A stretch of DNA of 56,078 bases from an uncultured Gammaproteobacteria bacterium (GTDB taxonomy: Bacteria > Pseudomonadota > Gammaproteobacteria > Arenicellales > JAANXG01): positions 1 through 56,078 of the forward strand of contig CAMYMN010000009.1 in assembly GCA_947259395.1 (NCBI GenBank), in the 5' to 3' direction. Each line of letters begins with the position of its first letter. Position 1 is the stretch's first letter. A model generated the notes under the pieces. It saw nothing but the letters and a program-made list of their open reading frames with translations. It was not told where the DNA came from and searched no databases. The translations under genes were made by a program, and so were the position numbers. Shown piece by piece: positions 1 through 11,700 of this stretch.

Positions 1-99
1 GTGACGAGAATCCGGTCGTTTTTCGATATTCTGGAAAAAATCGAGGAGCAGGGAAAATCCGAGATCGTCGGCCCGCAACATCCCGCGCCAACGGCGTGA
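1..99 (+). CDS. C-terminal end of a protein, probably lytic transglycosylase MltF (partial)
   Basis: An open frame enters from the left edge and stops at TGA 97-99, giving 32 residues. The segment IRSFFDILEKIEE resembles the conserved tail of membrane-bound lytic murein transglycosylase F, which ends with an 'IR-Y-DIL' type helix. MltF trims peptidoglycan at the outer membrane, and its gene is a common neighbour of tadA and guaA in gammaproteobacteria, which fits this position. The identification rests on a short tail and on context, so it is tentative. The gene converges on the MBL-fold gene with a gap of six bases. Confidence 0.45.
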   Translation: MTRIRSFFDILEKIEEQGKSEIVGPQHPAPTA

Positions 100-105
100 C
101 GCCGA

Positions 106-1086
106 TCAACGCAGCGATTCCGCCTCCAGCGACAGATACACGGCGTAGGCATTGCGGCGGTTGGCTTCAAGAAACGCCGGATATTCCATGAAGTCCTCCC
201 AGTTGACGCGTTCGTAGGCTTCGTCGAAGGGAACCCAATCGGCGACCGCATTGCCCATTTCTTGACGTACGTATTGCAGATAACGACGCGTGAGGCTGAG
301 CGTCTGTTTCGGATGGTCGGACATCGGTCCGTGTCCCGGGATCATGGCGCGTACGTCGGTGGCTTCCAATTTCGTCAAGGTCTGCAGCCAGCCTCGGGTA
401 TTGGCGGAACCGAGAAAGGGGATGCGTGCCTCAAACAGGATATCGCCGCTGAACAGGACGCGATCCGGTTCCACATACAGCGTGACGTCGCCTTCCGAGT
501 GCGCCGAGCCGTGGTTGGTTACCAGGAAATCGTGGTCGCCGAGTCGGAAACGGTAGTCCGATTCCACGAATCGGTGCGGCATCACCAGGCGCGTGCTCGC
601 GTCAACCCACGGAGCCAGGCTGCGCCGCCTCTCGGCGAGCCGAGTGCCCGCTATCTCCGAACTCAGGTATTCGCGCACGCCCGACGAGGCGATGATTTCG
701 GCGCCGAGATCGGCAAACACCTGGAGTCCGTAGGCGTGGTCGGCGTGGAAGTGGCTCAACACTACGTGACGAATGGGTTCCGGGGTGATACGCCGAATTT
801 CCGTTACCAGCCGATGCGCCAGCGGCGGCGTCCCCAGGGCGTCGAAAACGACGACGCCCTCGCCGGTGACCACGAACCCCGCGTTGGAGACAAACCCGGC
901 GTTATCCGTCGCGATCCCCGCCGCGCCCTGGACCAGATACACGCTCTGCGACACCCGCTTCACAGGCATCTCGACGGGTACCGGGGGGTAATTCATGCCT
1001 TGCCCTGCAGCCGTTTGCGCGAACAGCCAGAGCATCGCCATGCCGACGTGAATGGGCGACGACGCGTTCAGGCGCATGACCGACAA
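106..1086 (-). CDS. Exported metallo-beta-lactamase-fold hydrolase (SoxH-like)
   Basis: 326 residues from a TTG at 1086. An ATG at 1077, three codons on, is an equally good start. The N-terminus has a hydrophobic segment (about residues 14-28, ending AQTAAGQG) that looks like a signal peptide, so the enzyme is probably periplasmic. The MBL metal-site motifs are complete: HFHADH at 112-117, a His at 196 in NHGSAHSEGD, Asp215 in SGDILF and His252 in PGHGP. This predicts a dinuclear zinc hydrolase. The N-terminal layout resembles the SoxH / quinoprotein-relay metallohydrolase group, whose substrate is poorly defined. TadA's stop codon lies directly upstream, so the two are probably co-transcribed and coupled. 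Confidence 0.75.
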   Translation of the reverse strand: MSVMRLNASSPIHVGMAMLWLFAQTAAGQGMNYPPVPVEMPVKRVSQSVYLVQGAAGIATDNAGFVSNAGFVVTGEGVVVFDALGTPPLAHRLVTEIRRITPEPIRHVVLSHFHADHAYGLQVFADLGAEIIASSGVREYLSSEIAGTRLAERRRSLAPWVDASTRLVMPHRFVESDYRFRLGDHDFLVTNHGSAHSEGDVTLYVEPDRVLFSGDILFEARIPFLGSANTRGWLQTLTKLEATDVRAMIPGHGPMSDHPKQTLSLTRRYLQYVRQEMGNAVADWVPFDEAYERVNWEDFMEYPAFLEANRRNAYAVYLSLEAESLR

Positions 1087-3151
<2,065 letters not shown>

Positions 3152-3204
3152 TACCTCAGTTGTGGCGTATCGGCTTGCGGCGCAAATGCTCGCAACCCGG
3201 TCGG

Positions 3205-4716
<1,512 letters not shown>

Positions 4717-4762
4717 TTAAGATTTATAAATACACCCATAAACCTTCTCAGGGCGCGGAAAA

Positions 4763-4790
4763 TTGACAGCTAGAGCGCAAAATAGATACT
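4763..4790 (+). promoter_or_regulatory. Candidate promoter for the SoxXA-binding-like lipoprotein gene
   Basis: A perfect -35 TTGACA (4763-4768), a 16-base spacer and GATACT (4785-4790) read towards the lipoprotein gene, leaving a leader of roughly 90 bases. The leader holds a short inverted repeat, ATTGT-CAGA-ACAAT. Together with the guaB promoter this makes 4669-4884 a divergent control region. Confidence 0.4.
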
Positions 4791-4884
4791 GTTCGCCCTG
4801 CCACGTTGTGGAGCCGGAAGGCTTCGCCTGGTATTGTCAGAACAATAATAACGAAATCGATCAACGACCCGTTGGAGGATTGAG

Positions 4885-5271
4885 ATGAATAAAGTTTTAG
4901 TTGCACTCACTGCTATCGCGTTGCTCGGCCTCGCCGGCTGCGCCGGCACGGAGGCGAAACAAGAAATGAAATCATCGCCTAAGGCGGCGATGACTAGTGC
5001 GGACAAGGCTGGCGCGGACAAGGCGATCGCCATGGCGGAAAAAGAACTGTCGGCGGTCAAAAAAGCCGGTCATGAATGGCAACTCATCGATAAGGCGACC
5101 GGCGGTAGCTCGAAACCATTGAGCAAGCTGCTGGACGCGGCAAAAAAGGCGCGTGACAAGGGCGATAATGCAGAAGCGATCCGGATTGCGAATCGCGTTG
5201 CGTTGAATGCCAAATTGGGTCAGCAGCAGGCGAAAGAACAAGCCAACGCCGGGCCAGATTATCCCAAGTAA
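4885..5271 (+). CDS. Small lipoprotein resembling SoxXA-binding protein (SoxK-like)
   Basis: 128 residues with a lipoprotein signal peptide. The lipobox LAGC places the acylated Cys at residue 19, so the mature protein is membrane-anchored in the periplasm. The mature part is Lys/Ala-rich and helical. Its pattern (AEKELSAVKKAGHEW, then LLDAAKKARDKGDNAEAIRIANRV and a Gln-rich tail) recalls the SoxXA-binding proteins that associate with the thiosulfate-oxidising cytochrome SoxXA. No sox genes are visible in the window. It could instead be a generic helical lipoprotein, so the family call is tentative. A strong GGAGG ribosome site precedes the ATG and a terminator follows, so it is probably monocistronic. 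Confidence 0.6.
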   Translation: MNKVLVALTAIALLGLAGCAGTEAKQEMKSSPKAAMTSADKAGADKAIAMAEKELSAVKKAGHEWQLIDKATGGSSKPLSKLLDAAKKARDKGDNAEAIRIANRVALNAKLGQQQAKEQANAGPDYPK

Positions 5272-5300
5272 AGGTTAAAGGTTTTTCGACCGAAGAACAG

Positions 5301-5325
5301 GCCGGGCAGACGCCCGGCTTTTTTT
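5301..5325 (+). terminator. Rho-independent terminator after the lipoprotein gene
   Basis: A perfect 7-bp stem, GCCGGGC (5301-5307) and GCCCGGC (5312-5318), with a 4-base loop, is followed by seven T (5319-5325). It lies 30 bases after the stop codon. Confidence 0.9.
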
Positions 5326-5385
5326 GGCGTCACACTTTTGTGCCGCCTTCGAATATGACACGATGGTGCAATAGCCGAAACGCTG

Positions 5386-6753
5386 ATGCGCGAGCTACCT
5401 AAACCCTTGGACACGATCCCAAAGCCACCACAGGTCTATACCGTGTCGCAACTCAATCAGCAGGTGAAGCAGCTGCTGGAGGACTGCTTCCCCGAGATCT
5501 GGGTGGAAGGTGAAGTGTCGAACGTTTCCAAACCGGCGTCCGGCCACTGTTACTTTTCGCTCAAGGATCAGGATGCCCATGTCCGTTGCGCCCTGTTTCG
5601 CACTCGCAGGCAGCTCCTGGATTATGAACCCGCTGACGGCAATCACGTTTTAGTGCGTGCACGGGTTACTCTGTACCAGGCCCGTGGAGATTTTCAACTG
5701 GTCATTCAACACATCGAGGACGCCGGCGAGGGCATATTACGCCGCGCGTTCGAGGCCTTGAAACGTAAGTTGGAACAACAAGGTCTATTCGACCCACAAC
5801 ACAAGCAGGCCTTGCCCTCGTTCCCAACACGGGTCGGCATCATCACGTCTCCCAGCGGCGCCGCGCTGCGCGATATTCTGAGCACATTTCGGCGACGGTG
5901 TCCCGCGGTACCGGTGCTCATTTATCCGAGCAGTGTTCAAGGCGCCGTCGCCGCAAGCGAAATCGCGGCGGCAGTGCACTTGGCGGGTAAGCGCAAAGAG
6001 TGCGACGTTTTGATTTTAGCGCGCGGCGGCGGATCGTTAGAGGACTTGTGGCCATTCAATGAAAAGAGCGTCGCCAAGGCGATATTCGACTGCCCAATTC
6101 CAATTGTTTCAGGCGTCGGACACGAAACCGACTTCACCATCGCCGACTTTGTTGCCGATCATCGCGCGGCCACTCCCAGCGCCGCCGCCGAACTCATCAG
6201 CCCCGACGCCACGGAGTTGACTAAAACAGTCATCCGGCTTGGTAAAAACTTGACGCGCCAGATGCAGCGCCGGTTGGAGCAAACCTCTCAGCACCTGGAT
6301 TGGCTCGCAAAACGTATTGTTCATCCGCGACTACGATTGATCAACGCCAGGCAGCGGCTCAGTGGACTCGGCCGCCGGCTCCCCGCCACGATGCACCATC
6401 ACGGACAACAACGACAGGGGGCACTCGTACGGATGGTCGCGCGATTGTCACAAAAAAATCCCGCCGTACAGGTACGGATTTTCCGCACCCGCGCCGACAC
6501 GTGGCCGGCGCGTATGAGCCGTGCCGTTTATCTTCACCTGGAGCGCCGCCGACATCGCCTATCGCAGGCGGCTGGAAGGCTGCATGGCGTAAGTCCCCTG
6601 GCGACTCTGAAGCGTGGCTACGCCCTGGTTACCGACGCCGACAGCGGTCAGGTGATTACCGAGTCGCGTCGGTTAAAGCTTCGTGACCGCGTGCACGTGC
6701 GGCTGGCCCGTGGACAACTCGAATGCATCATTGACGAAATTTCGGAATCTTAG
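5386..6753 (+). CDS. xseA: Exodeoxyribonuclease VII large subunit
   Basis: Large subunit of ExoVII, which degrades single-stranded DNA to oligonucleotides with the small subunit XseB (not in this window). At 455 residues it is full length. The N-terminal OB fold (VEGEVSNVSKPASGHCYFSLKD) is followed by the catalytic domain with TRVGIITSPSGAALRDIL, ARGGGSLEDLWPFNE and the GVGHETDFTIADFVAD segment. A coiled-coil region and the C-terminal LKRGYALV segment complete it. The gene diverges from guaB with the lipoprotein gene between them. Confidence 0.97.
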   Translation: MRELPKPLDTIPKPPQVYTVSQLNQQVKQLLEDCFPEIWVEGEVSNVSKPASGHCYFSLKDQDAHVRCALFRTRRQLLDYEPADGNHVLVRARVTLYQARGDFQLVIQHIEDAGEGILRRAFEALKRKLEQQGLFDPQHKQALPSFPTRVGIITSPSGAALRDILSTFRRRCPAVPVLIYPSSVQGAVAASEIAAAVHLAGKRKECDVLILARGGGSLEDLWPFNEKSVAKAIFDCPIPIVSGVGHETDFTIADFVADHRAATPSAAAELISPDATELTKTVIRLGKNLTRQMQRRLEQTSQHLDWLAKRIVHPRLRLINARQRLSGLGRRLPATMHHHGQQRQGALVRMVARLSQKNPAVQVRIFRTRADTWPARMSRAVYLHLERRRHRLSQAAGRLHGVSPLATLKRGYALVTDADSGQVITESRRLKLRDRVHVRLARGQLECIIDEISES

Positions 6754-7588
6754 TAGGCCGTCGCTGGCGATCAGTACTTTACGGATCTTGATCCTTGGGT
6801 CCTTCGCCGCCCATGCGCACGCCCAGAGCGCGCTGGATTTTCACCACCCGATACCTGGAGGCAGCGTCGCCCTAATCCTGGGTTCCACCGACACCCCGCG
6901 ACCGGTCACCAAGTTTGGTGGACGTCGTGTTCTGGTCACCCGGCATCAAGATCACTGGGTCGCCCTGTTGGGACTGTCTCTGGACACCGTCCCGGGCCGC
7001 TATATCGCCTCCGTGAGCAACAACGACGAACCCGAGATCCGCGATTTCGTTGTCAAACCCCACCGTTACCCGGTAAGACGGGTCGTGGAACAGACGCGGC
7101 GCAGGGAAACTTCCACCAATCCCGCGCAACCGGGATTGGCTGATCTATATGAAAAACTTTTACCGATGACTTCTCTGTGGAGCGAAGGCGTGGATGTGGA
7201 TCTGCCATTACGCGCGCCGGTTGATGGACGCCAAATCAACGAATACGGATCACGCCAGGTCAAGGGGGATGATTTGACCAAACCTGTCGACTTTGCGGAA
7301 TTCGAAACCGGCGCCAACGCACAGGCGCGCTCACCGGGTCGCGGCCGTGTGCATGAGCTCATTGTTTTCGACGATGCCGGAGTAATCGTGTGCATAGACC
7401 ATGGGATGGGATTGTTGAGTTTCATCGGTCCACTGCCAAGCGTACGCGTCAACGTCGGTGACCGTTTAGCGAAAAACCAAGTCCTGGGCGTACTACCGCA
7501 GGGCGGCGCGGCACCATCGACAGTACGTTGGCTGGTGTCGCTTAATCAAGCGTTTATAAACCCAATGCTGCTCGTTGACAGGCCGTGA
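6731..7588 (+). CDS. Exported protein with a degenerate LytM (peptidase M23) domain
   Basis: The frame opens at a GTG (6683) inside xseA. The TTG at 6731 is the likelier start because it leaves a tidy signal peptide (TLRILILGSFAAHAHA), giving 285 residues and overlapping xseA by 23 bases. The C-terminal half has the LytM layout: APVDGRQINEYGSR, then RSPGRGRV, CIDHGMGLLSFIGPL and VNVGDRLAKNQVLGVLPQGG. The zinc ligands are absent. The usual HxGxD loop reads PVDFAEFE, the YxHL His is replaced in FIGPL, and the HLHFE segment reads TVRWLVSL. Non-catalytic LytM proteins such as EnvC and NlpD activate murein amidases, so a regulatory cell-envelope role is inferred. Confidence 0.75.
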   Translation: MTKFRNLSRPSLAISTLRILILGSFAAHAHAQSALDFHHPIPGGSVALILGSTDTPRPVTKFGGRRVLVTRHQDHWVALLGLSLDTVPGRYIASVSNNDEPEIRDFVVKPHRYPVRRVVEQTRRRETSTNPAQPGLADLYEKLLPMTSLWSEGVDVDLPLRAPVDGRQINEYGSRQVKGDDLTKPVDFAEFETGANAQARSPGRGRVHELIVFDDAGVIVCIDHGMGLLSFIGPLPSVRVNVGDRLAKNQVLGVLPQGGAAPSTVRWLVSLNQAFINPMLLVDRP

Positions 7589-7601
7589 ACACTCCCAAGC
7601 G

Positions 7602-8594
7602 CTACAATAGACCCTGCTCCCGGTACCAAGCCACCGTCCGTTTCATGCCCTCCACAAGGTCAATCTTCGGATCATATCCAAGACGCTCGCGCGCTTTATC
7701 AATTGAAAAAGCCCGGTTGTTCTTAAAGAATCGGACGCGACGACGGTGTAACGGCGGCTCGAGACCCAATGGTTTACACAAGCCCTCAACCGCCCACGCC
7801 GCCGCGTGAACCGGCCAATACGGCAATCGAATCTTAGGCCTTCTTGCCCCTACCGCCTTGGCCGCAGTATCGATATATTCTTGCAGCGAGACGTACCCCG
7901 GCCCAGCGATTAAAAACGCTTCCCCGGCGATCCCCGGCGTGATGATCGCCTTCCAGAACCCCTCCACGAGATCATCGACATACACGGCGTGAAAATTAGC
8001 CGCGCAACGGCCAATCAACACAAACCGGCCTCGGCCCAACATCTGGAACATCTTCAGCATACGCATATCGCCGGGCCCATATTGGGAAGCCGGACGTACA
8101 ATGACAACCTCCATGGTGCTCTTTTGCATCTTGCGCCGGCACGCGAACTCGGCCTCGAGCTTGGTCTGCTGATACAGATCACCTGGATTAAACGGTGATT
8201 CCTCCGTAGCCGGTGTCGACTTCACGTCACCGTGTACGCCGATGGTCGAACAATGGACAAATCGCCGTACCCCCACCTCCGCTGCAGCGTTAAGGGCACA
8301 CTCGGTACCTGCGACATTGGTTGCCTGATAGCTCTCCGGGGTGCCTCTAACGACCCGGAAGTTCGACACCAAATGAACCACCGTATTACAACCGTCAAAC
8401 AGGCGTTTGAGCACATCGTGATCGTTGATATCGCCGTAGGCGATGTCCGCCACGCGGTCCGCAAACGGCTTTGTCTTTTCGGTATCGCGGGTCAGGATTC
8501 TAACGTGACATCCTTCATGCAACAGGCGCGTGGTGAGATGGCCACCCAAAAATCCAGTGGCTCCGGTGACTGCGATCGCGTGCGCTGTGTTCAC
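7602..8594 (-). CDS. NAD-dependent epimerase/dehydratase (extended SDR)
   Basis: Start chosen at GTG 8594 (VNTAHAIAVTGATGFLGG), which leaves an 11-base gap after the methyltransferase gene; the longer frame to 8702 would overlap that gene. The product is 330 residues. The Rossmann nucleotide motif GATGFLGG is near residue 10. The expected YxxxK is found as YQQTK, with an upstream STIG segment supplying the catalytic Ser/Thr. These features suit a sugar-nucleotide epimerase, dehydratase or reductase, or a sterol-dehydrogenase-like SDR; the substrate cannot be read. It is the last gene of the glycan operon and converges on the LytM-like gene with a 13-base gap. Confidence 0.82.
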   Translation of the reverse strand: MNTAHAIAVTGATGFLGGHLTTRLLHEGCHVRILTRDTEKTKPFADRVADIAYGDINDHDVLKRLFDGCNTVVHLVSNFRVVRGTPESYQATNVAGTECALNAAAEVGVRRFVHCSTIGVHGDVKSTPATEESPFNPGDLYQQTKLEAEFACRRKMQKSTMEVVIVRPASQYGPGDMRMLKMFQMLGRGRFVLIGRCAANFHAVYVDDLVEGFWKAIITPGIAGEAFLIAGPGYVSLQEYIDTAAKAVGARRPKIRLPYWPVHAAAWAVEGLCKPLGLEPPLHRRRVRFFKNNRAFSIDKARERLGYDPKIDLVEGMKRTVAWYREQGLL

Positions 8595-8605
8595 GTCAGT
8601 GGCTG

Positions 8606-9415
8606 TTATCCATCGCGCGTGGACTGCGTGCGCTGTGACTTGACGATCAGGCTGTAACCCGACGTGAAGAACAACAGCCGATCGATCTGCGCCAAACACC
8701 ACACGAATGGGTAAATAATCGAGAATACTTGGAACTTTTTTTGGTGTTTTTTCAGATCGTTTGCCCTCACCACGACGCCCTTACGGGCGCCGCTATCTTG
8801 GCTCAAACGATCGAATAGCAAACTGACCACGACATCAAATAATTCGACAAAAAAACGGCTGTAAGTGTGATGCTCGGTGACAACGAACTCTGGTGACAGC
8901 AATTGCGTCAAACTTTCCAAGGTATAACCCGGCCTGACATGGCCGTGTTTATCATCGGTTAAACCTACCGCAAGCCGCAATCGCCTGATGGGGGAACGGG
9001 GTTTGTCATGGGGAACGTTTACGATCAAACACGCATCGTCCTTCATTATACGATCTAGCTCGGTTACGAATTGTTTATCGGAGCGGATGTGTTCCAAAAA
9101 GTCGATGATAACTACGAGATCGAAGTGATTATCAGGAAATTCGGTGCTCGCGCCGTCAATGAGATAAACATTCTCCCCCACCATGTCCCGGATCGATTCA
9201 ACCACGCTCAACTCTAAATCGGCGCTGTACCAGTTTCCGCCACGCTGACGCAGTAGATAACTCAATACCCCGTTGTCCGCCCCGATATCCAGGCACGACT
9301 TGCCGTCGGTATCGGGAAGATATTGAGTAATCGCCCTATGTTTCGCTTTTTTTAATATCGACTTTTCGTAGAGCTTGAGCAGCATTTTCCGCTCAGCGCC
9401 AGGTGCACCGGTCAT
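8606..9415 (-). CDS. Class I SAM-dependent methyltransferase
   Basis: 269 residues. The SAM-binding motif I is CLDIGADNGVLSYLL, followed by the acidic loop YSADLE and the motif around VVIIDFLEHIRSD. These match the UbiE/methyltransferase-11/12 class. The C-terminal third has hydrophobic stretches (FVELFDVVVSLLF, SIIYPFVWCLAQI) that may contact the membrane. Its start overlaps the acyltransferase stop by four bases (ATGA), so the two are coupled. In a glycan operon it may methylate a sugar or a lipid-linked intermediate; that role is inferred. Confidence 0.82.
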   Translation of the reverse strand: MTGAPGAERKMLLKLYEKSILKKAKHRAITQYLPDTDGKSCLDIGADNGVLSYLLRQRGGNWYSADLELSVVESIRDMVGENVYLIDGASTEFPDNHFDLVVIIDFLEHIRSDKQFVTELDRIMKDDACLIVNVPHDKPRSPIRRLRLAVGLTDDKHGHVRPGYTLESLTQLLSPEFVVTEHHTYSRFFVELFDVVVSLLFDRLSQDSGARKGVVVRANDLKKHQKKFQVFSIIYPFVWCLAQIDRLLFFTSGYSLIVKSQRTQSTRDG

Positions 9416-10203
9416 GATTCGCCGCTGCGATCCACATCTCTGCGGTCGCGGATGATTCGTGCCGGCACACCGGCAGCGATACTGAACTCGGTTACGTCTT
9501 GGGTCACGACGGCACCGGCCCCCAGGATCGAATCACGTCCCACGGTGACACCATCGATTACCTTAACGTCTGCGCCCAACCACACATTGTCCTCGATAGT
9601 AACGCCCTTGATCGTTTGCCCTTGATCGATAATCGGAATATCAGTGCGTGTGGCAACATGGTCGCCGCCGCCGATGACATAACAATACGCACCGAATAAC
9701 ACCTTGTTACCAATGCTTACTTTGCTTCCAGACTGTATAAAACAACCCATTGCAATATTCGTGTTCCGACCAATGTGAATATCCCCATTCTTACAACTGA
9801 GTACTGTGTTCCTTCCCACCAGAGTGCGCTCACCGACAAATATTCCATTATTGTCTTCACCCTTTGCATCCAGAACTGCGTAGTCGTCAATTGCAACCCC
9901 AGACTCGATATGAATCTTTCGAGGATGTCTGATCGTCACGCTGCGCCCAATAATCACACCCCTCCCACAACTGCCAACCACAAAACTGAGAACCATCTTT
10001 CGTAACCAGTAACCTACGGCACCAGGCAGCGGTGCGATCAACATGGTGTAAATTTCGTACTTGAAAAGCTCCCAAAGACTGAAGCTGCCGACATTAATTA
10101 ATTGGTATTTCTTAAACGCCGACGTTTGTGCGTCGGAAATCGCACTTTGCAGCAGTGTGCGGCCCTCGGGGGTATTGTACTGCTTGTCACCGCCGGTGCT
10201 CAT
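9412..10203 (-). CDS. Left-handed beta-helix acyltransferase (hexapeptide-repeat family)
   Basis: 263 residues. From about residue 85 on, hexapeptide repeats of the [LIV]-G-x-x-x-x type build a left-handed beta helix (IGRSVTIRH, VGERTLVGRN, IGRNTNIAMGC, VWLGADVKVIDGVTVG, ILGAGAVV). The C-terminal VTQDVTEFSIAAGVPARII is typical of sugar O-acetyltransferases such as the WcaF/NodL/MaaT group. The N-terminal 80 residues include a hydrophobic stretch (YEIYTMLIAPLPGAVGYWL) that may tether it to the membrane. It likely acetylates a sugar residue of the glycan. It starts 7 bases after the GT2 gene. Confidence 0.85.
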   Translation of the reverse strand: MSTGGDKQYNTPEGRTLLQSAISDAQTSAFKKYQLINVGSFSLWELFKYEIYTMLIAPLPGAVGYWLRKMVLSFVVGSCGRGVIIGRSVTIRHPRKIHIESGVAIDDYAVLDAKGEDNNGIFVGERTLVGRNTVLSCKNGDIHIGRNTNIAMGCFIQSGSKVSIGNKVLFGAYCYVIGGGDHVATRTDIPIIDQGQTIKGVTIEDNVWLGADVKVIDGVTVGRDSILGAGAVVTQDVTEFSIAAGVPARIIRDRRDVDRSGES

Positions 10204-10210
10204 GGTGCTA

Positions 10211-11266
10211 TCAGACGAGAGGACGGATCAGTTTCCAATAACCGTTTAAAAATTTGTTCAGCATAGTGTAACCGAAAGCAAGGACTTTCTTATCGATGTA
10301 ATCGGAATACACAAAAATATCTCCCGCCTCCATGACCTCGCTGTCGCGAAGCACCCTGCGTGCTTGTATTGCTCGACGTGTACGTAAAATCTCCGGTATA
10401 TGGATCAAAAAATACCCCCACCCCCGGAAATAATCTTTGACGCTCCCCTTCATGCCGATAAACGAAACCAAGGCTATCTCGTAAACCAAGAATGCGGGTA
10501 GTGCCAATAGAATGGTCCGCCATTGGTACATTTCTACGATAAACCGCATTCGATTTCGAACCGCCGCCAGGTAGCGTTTTGAGCTTTCCTCCCGTTTGTG
10601 CAATACCACCGCCTTAGGGATCTGGTAACAACGATAGCCGGCCAAGTTCAGTTTGTGGTTAATCTCCCCGTCATCACCCCATCCGAGGAGATACTCTTCG
10701 TTGAAAAATCCGACCTCTTCCGCCGCCTCCCGTTCGATCATCTGCACACCCCAGCCGATACTCAAACGTGGTTCAGCGTCTACATCGCTAACCGAACAGT
10801 TGCGGTTGGGTCCCGGTGACGCACCAACGTAATGCAGGATCTGACCATCCTGATAGATCACGTCCGGCTGATCCCAGTATACCGCACGCGTGATGCACGC
10901 CGCCGCCTTGGGCAAGGTATTCATTGCGTGCAATAACTCTTTGACGCAGTACGGATGTAATTCGACGTCGTTGTCGACGATGAACACCAGGCGCCTTGAC
11001 GCGGCATGAAACGCGCGATTCCTCACCATGTTCAGAACCTTGGTGTTACGCCCCATGCTGATGACATTGACCTCGGGGTATCGCTGCTGAATGAGTTCCG
11101 CACCGCCGTCGGTGGACCCATCATCCACGATCATTAATTCACCCGGCGGTTGTTCGAGCCGTTCGATGGATTCGAACAATCCAGGTAGCCGTTCGGCACC
11201 GTTATAGTTCATTACCGCTAAGGTCACATCCTGGCAGGTAAATTTTTCCTTCGGATTAATATTCAC
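10211..11266 (-). CDS. Family 2 glycosyltransferase
   Basis: 351 residues from a GTG at 11266. The GT-A fold begins at VTLAVMNYNGAERLPGLFE. MIVDDGSTDGG and the DxD-type motif FIVDNDVEL are present, with the acceptor-side WGDDGEINHKL segment near residue 190. The C-terminal part has hydrophobic stretches (TILLALPAFLVYEIALVSF), so the enzyme is probably membrane-associated and acts on a lipid-linked glycan. No clear Shine-Dalgarno sequence precedes the GTG, so the start is not certain. It heads the run GT2-acyltransferase-methyltransferase-SDR. Just upstream is a gene-free stretch holding an inverted-repeat element. Confidence 0.88.
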   Translation of the reverse strand: MNINPKEKFTCQDVTLAVMNYNGAERLPGLFESIERLEQPPGELMIVDDGSTDGGAELIQQRYPEVNVISMGRNTKVLNMVRNRAFHAASRRLVFIVDNDVELHPYCVKELLHAMNTLPKAAACITRAVYWDQPDVIYQDGQILHYVGASPGPNRNCSVSDVDAEPRLSIGWGVQMIEREAAEEVGFFNEEYLLGWGDDGEINHKLNLAGYRCYQIPKAVVLHKREESSKRYLAAVRNRMRFIVEMYQWRTILLALPAFLVYEIALVSFIGMKGSVKDYFRGWGYFLIHIPEILRTRRAIQARRVLRDSEVMEAGDIFVYSDYIDKKVLAFGYTMLNKFLNGYWKLIRPLV

Positions 11267-11433
11267 AACTACTTGTTGAGTGGAAATGGTTAATTGATCG
11301 CGCGCGATTCTGACAGTTTAATAAAACACGAACAAGCTGAAAAATTGATGTCATTGTTTGCCATTTACCGATCGCATTCCTTATTCCAAACAGATTGTTA
11401 ACGCTTGTTCTCGCCATCTCGATGCAACCTACG

Positions 11434-11700
11434 GGTTAACCCGTATATTGCATCAGTATCCGGGAAGCTAGCGCAGGACAGGGGCGACTGAACGCCGGAC
11501 TGGAGCGAAAGTCATAGCCGTAGCTATGGCTTGAGTGAAGTCCAAGTTCAGGCGTGCCTGGACCAGCCAGAGCCCGGATAGGACGCTGTCCGTATACGAA
11601 ACGTGCCCGGGTCAAGTGTTCTAGATTCGATATATACAAACGGCTTTTCAATCTGTTACCTCAAGGGCGGTGGCCGACTGATGCAATATTCGGGTTAACC
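11434..11700. mobile_element. MITE-like element with 24-bp terminal inverted repeats
   Basis: The left end (11434-11457) and the right end (11677-11700, inverted) match at 23 of 24 positions; each begins GGTTAACCCG and continues with ATATTGCATCAGT. The inside is strongly self-complementary. TATCCGGG pairs with CCCGGATA, CTGAAC..GGAC with its inverted partner, and the centre is CATAGC-CGTA-GCTATG (11513-11528). The 267-bp element has no sizeable coding frame. It fills most of the 428-bp gap 11267-11694 and its right end overlaps the last codon and stop of the GlpD-like gene. In the rest of the gap (11267-11433) I see only AT-rich sequence. Confidence 0.8.

Noticed and set aside
11436-11651. 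71-codon frame inside the 11434 element
   Set aside because: It lies wholly in the self-complementary repeat and has no coding character.
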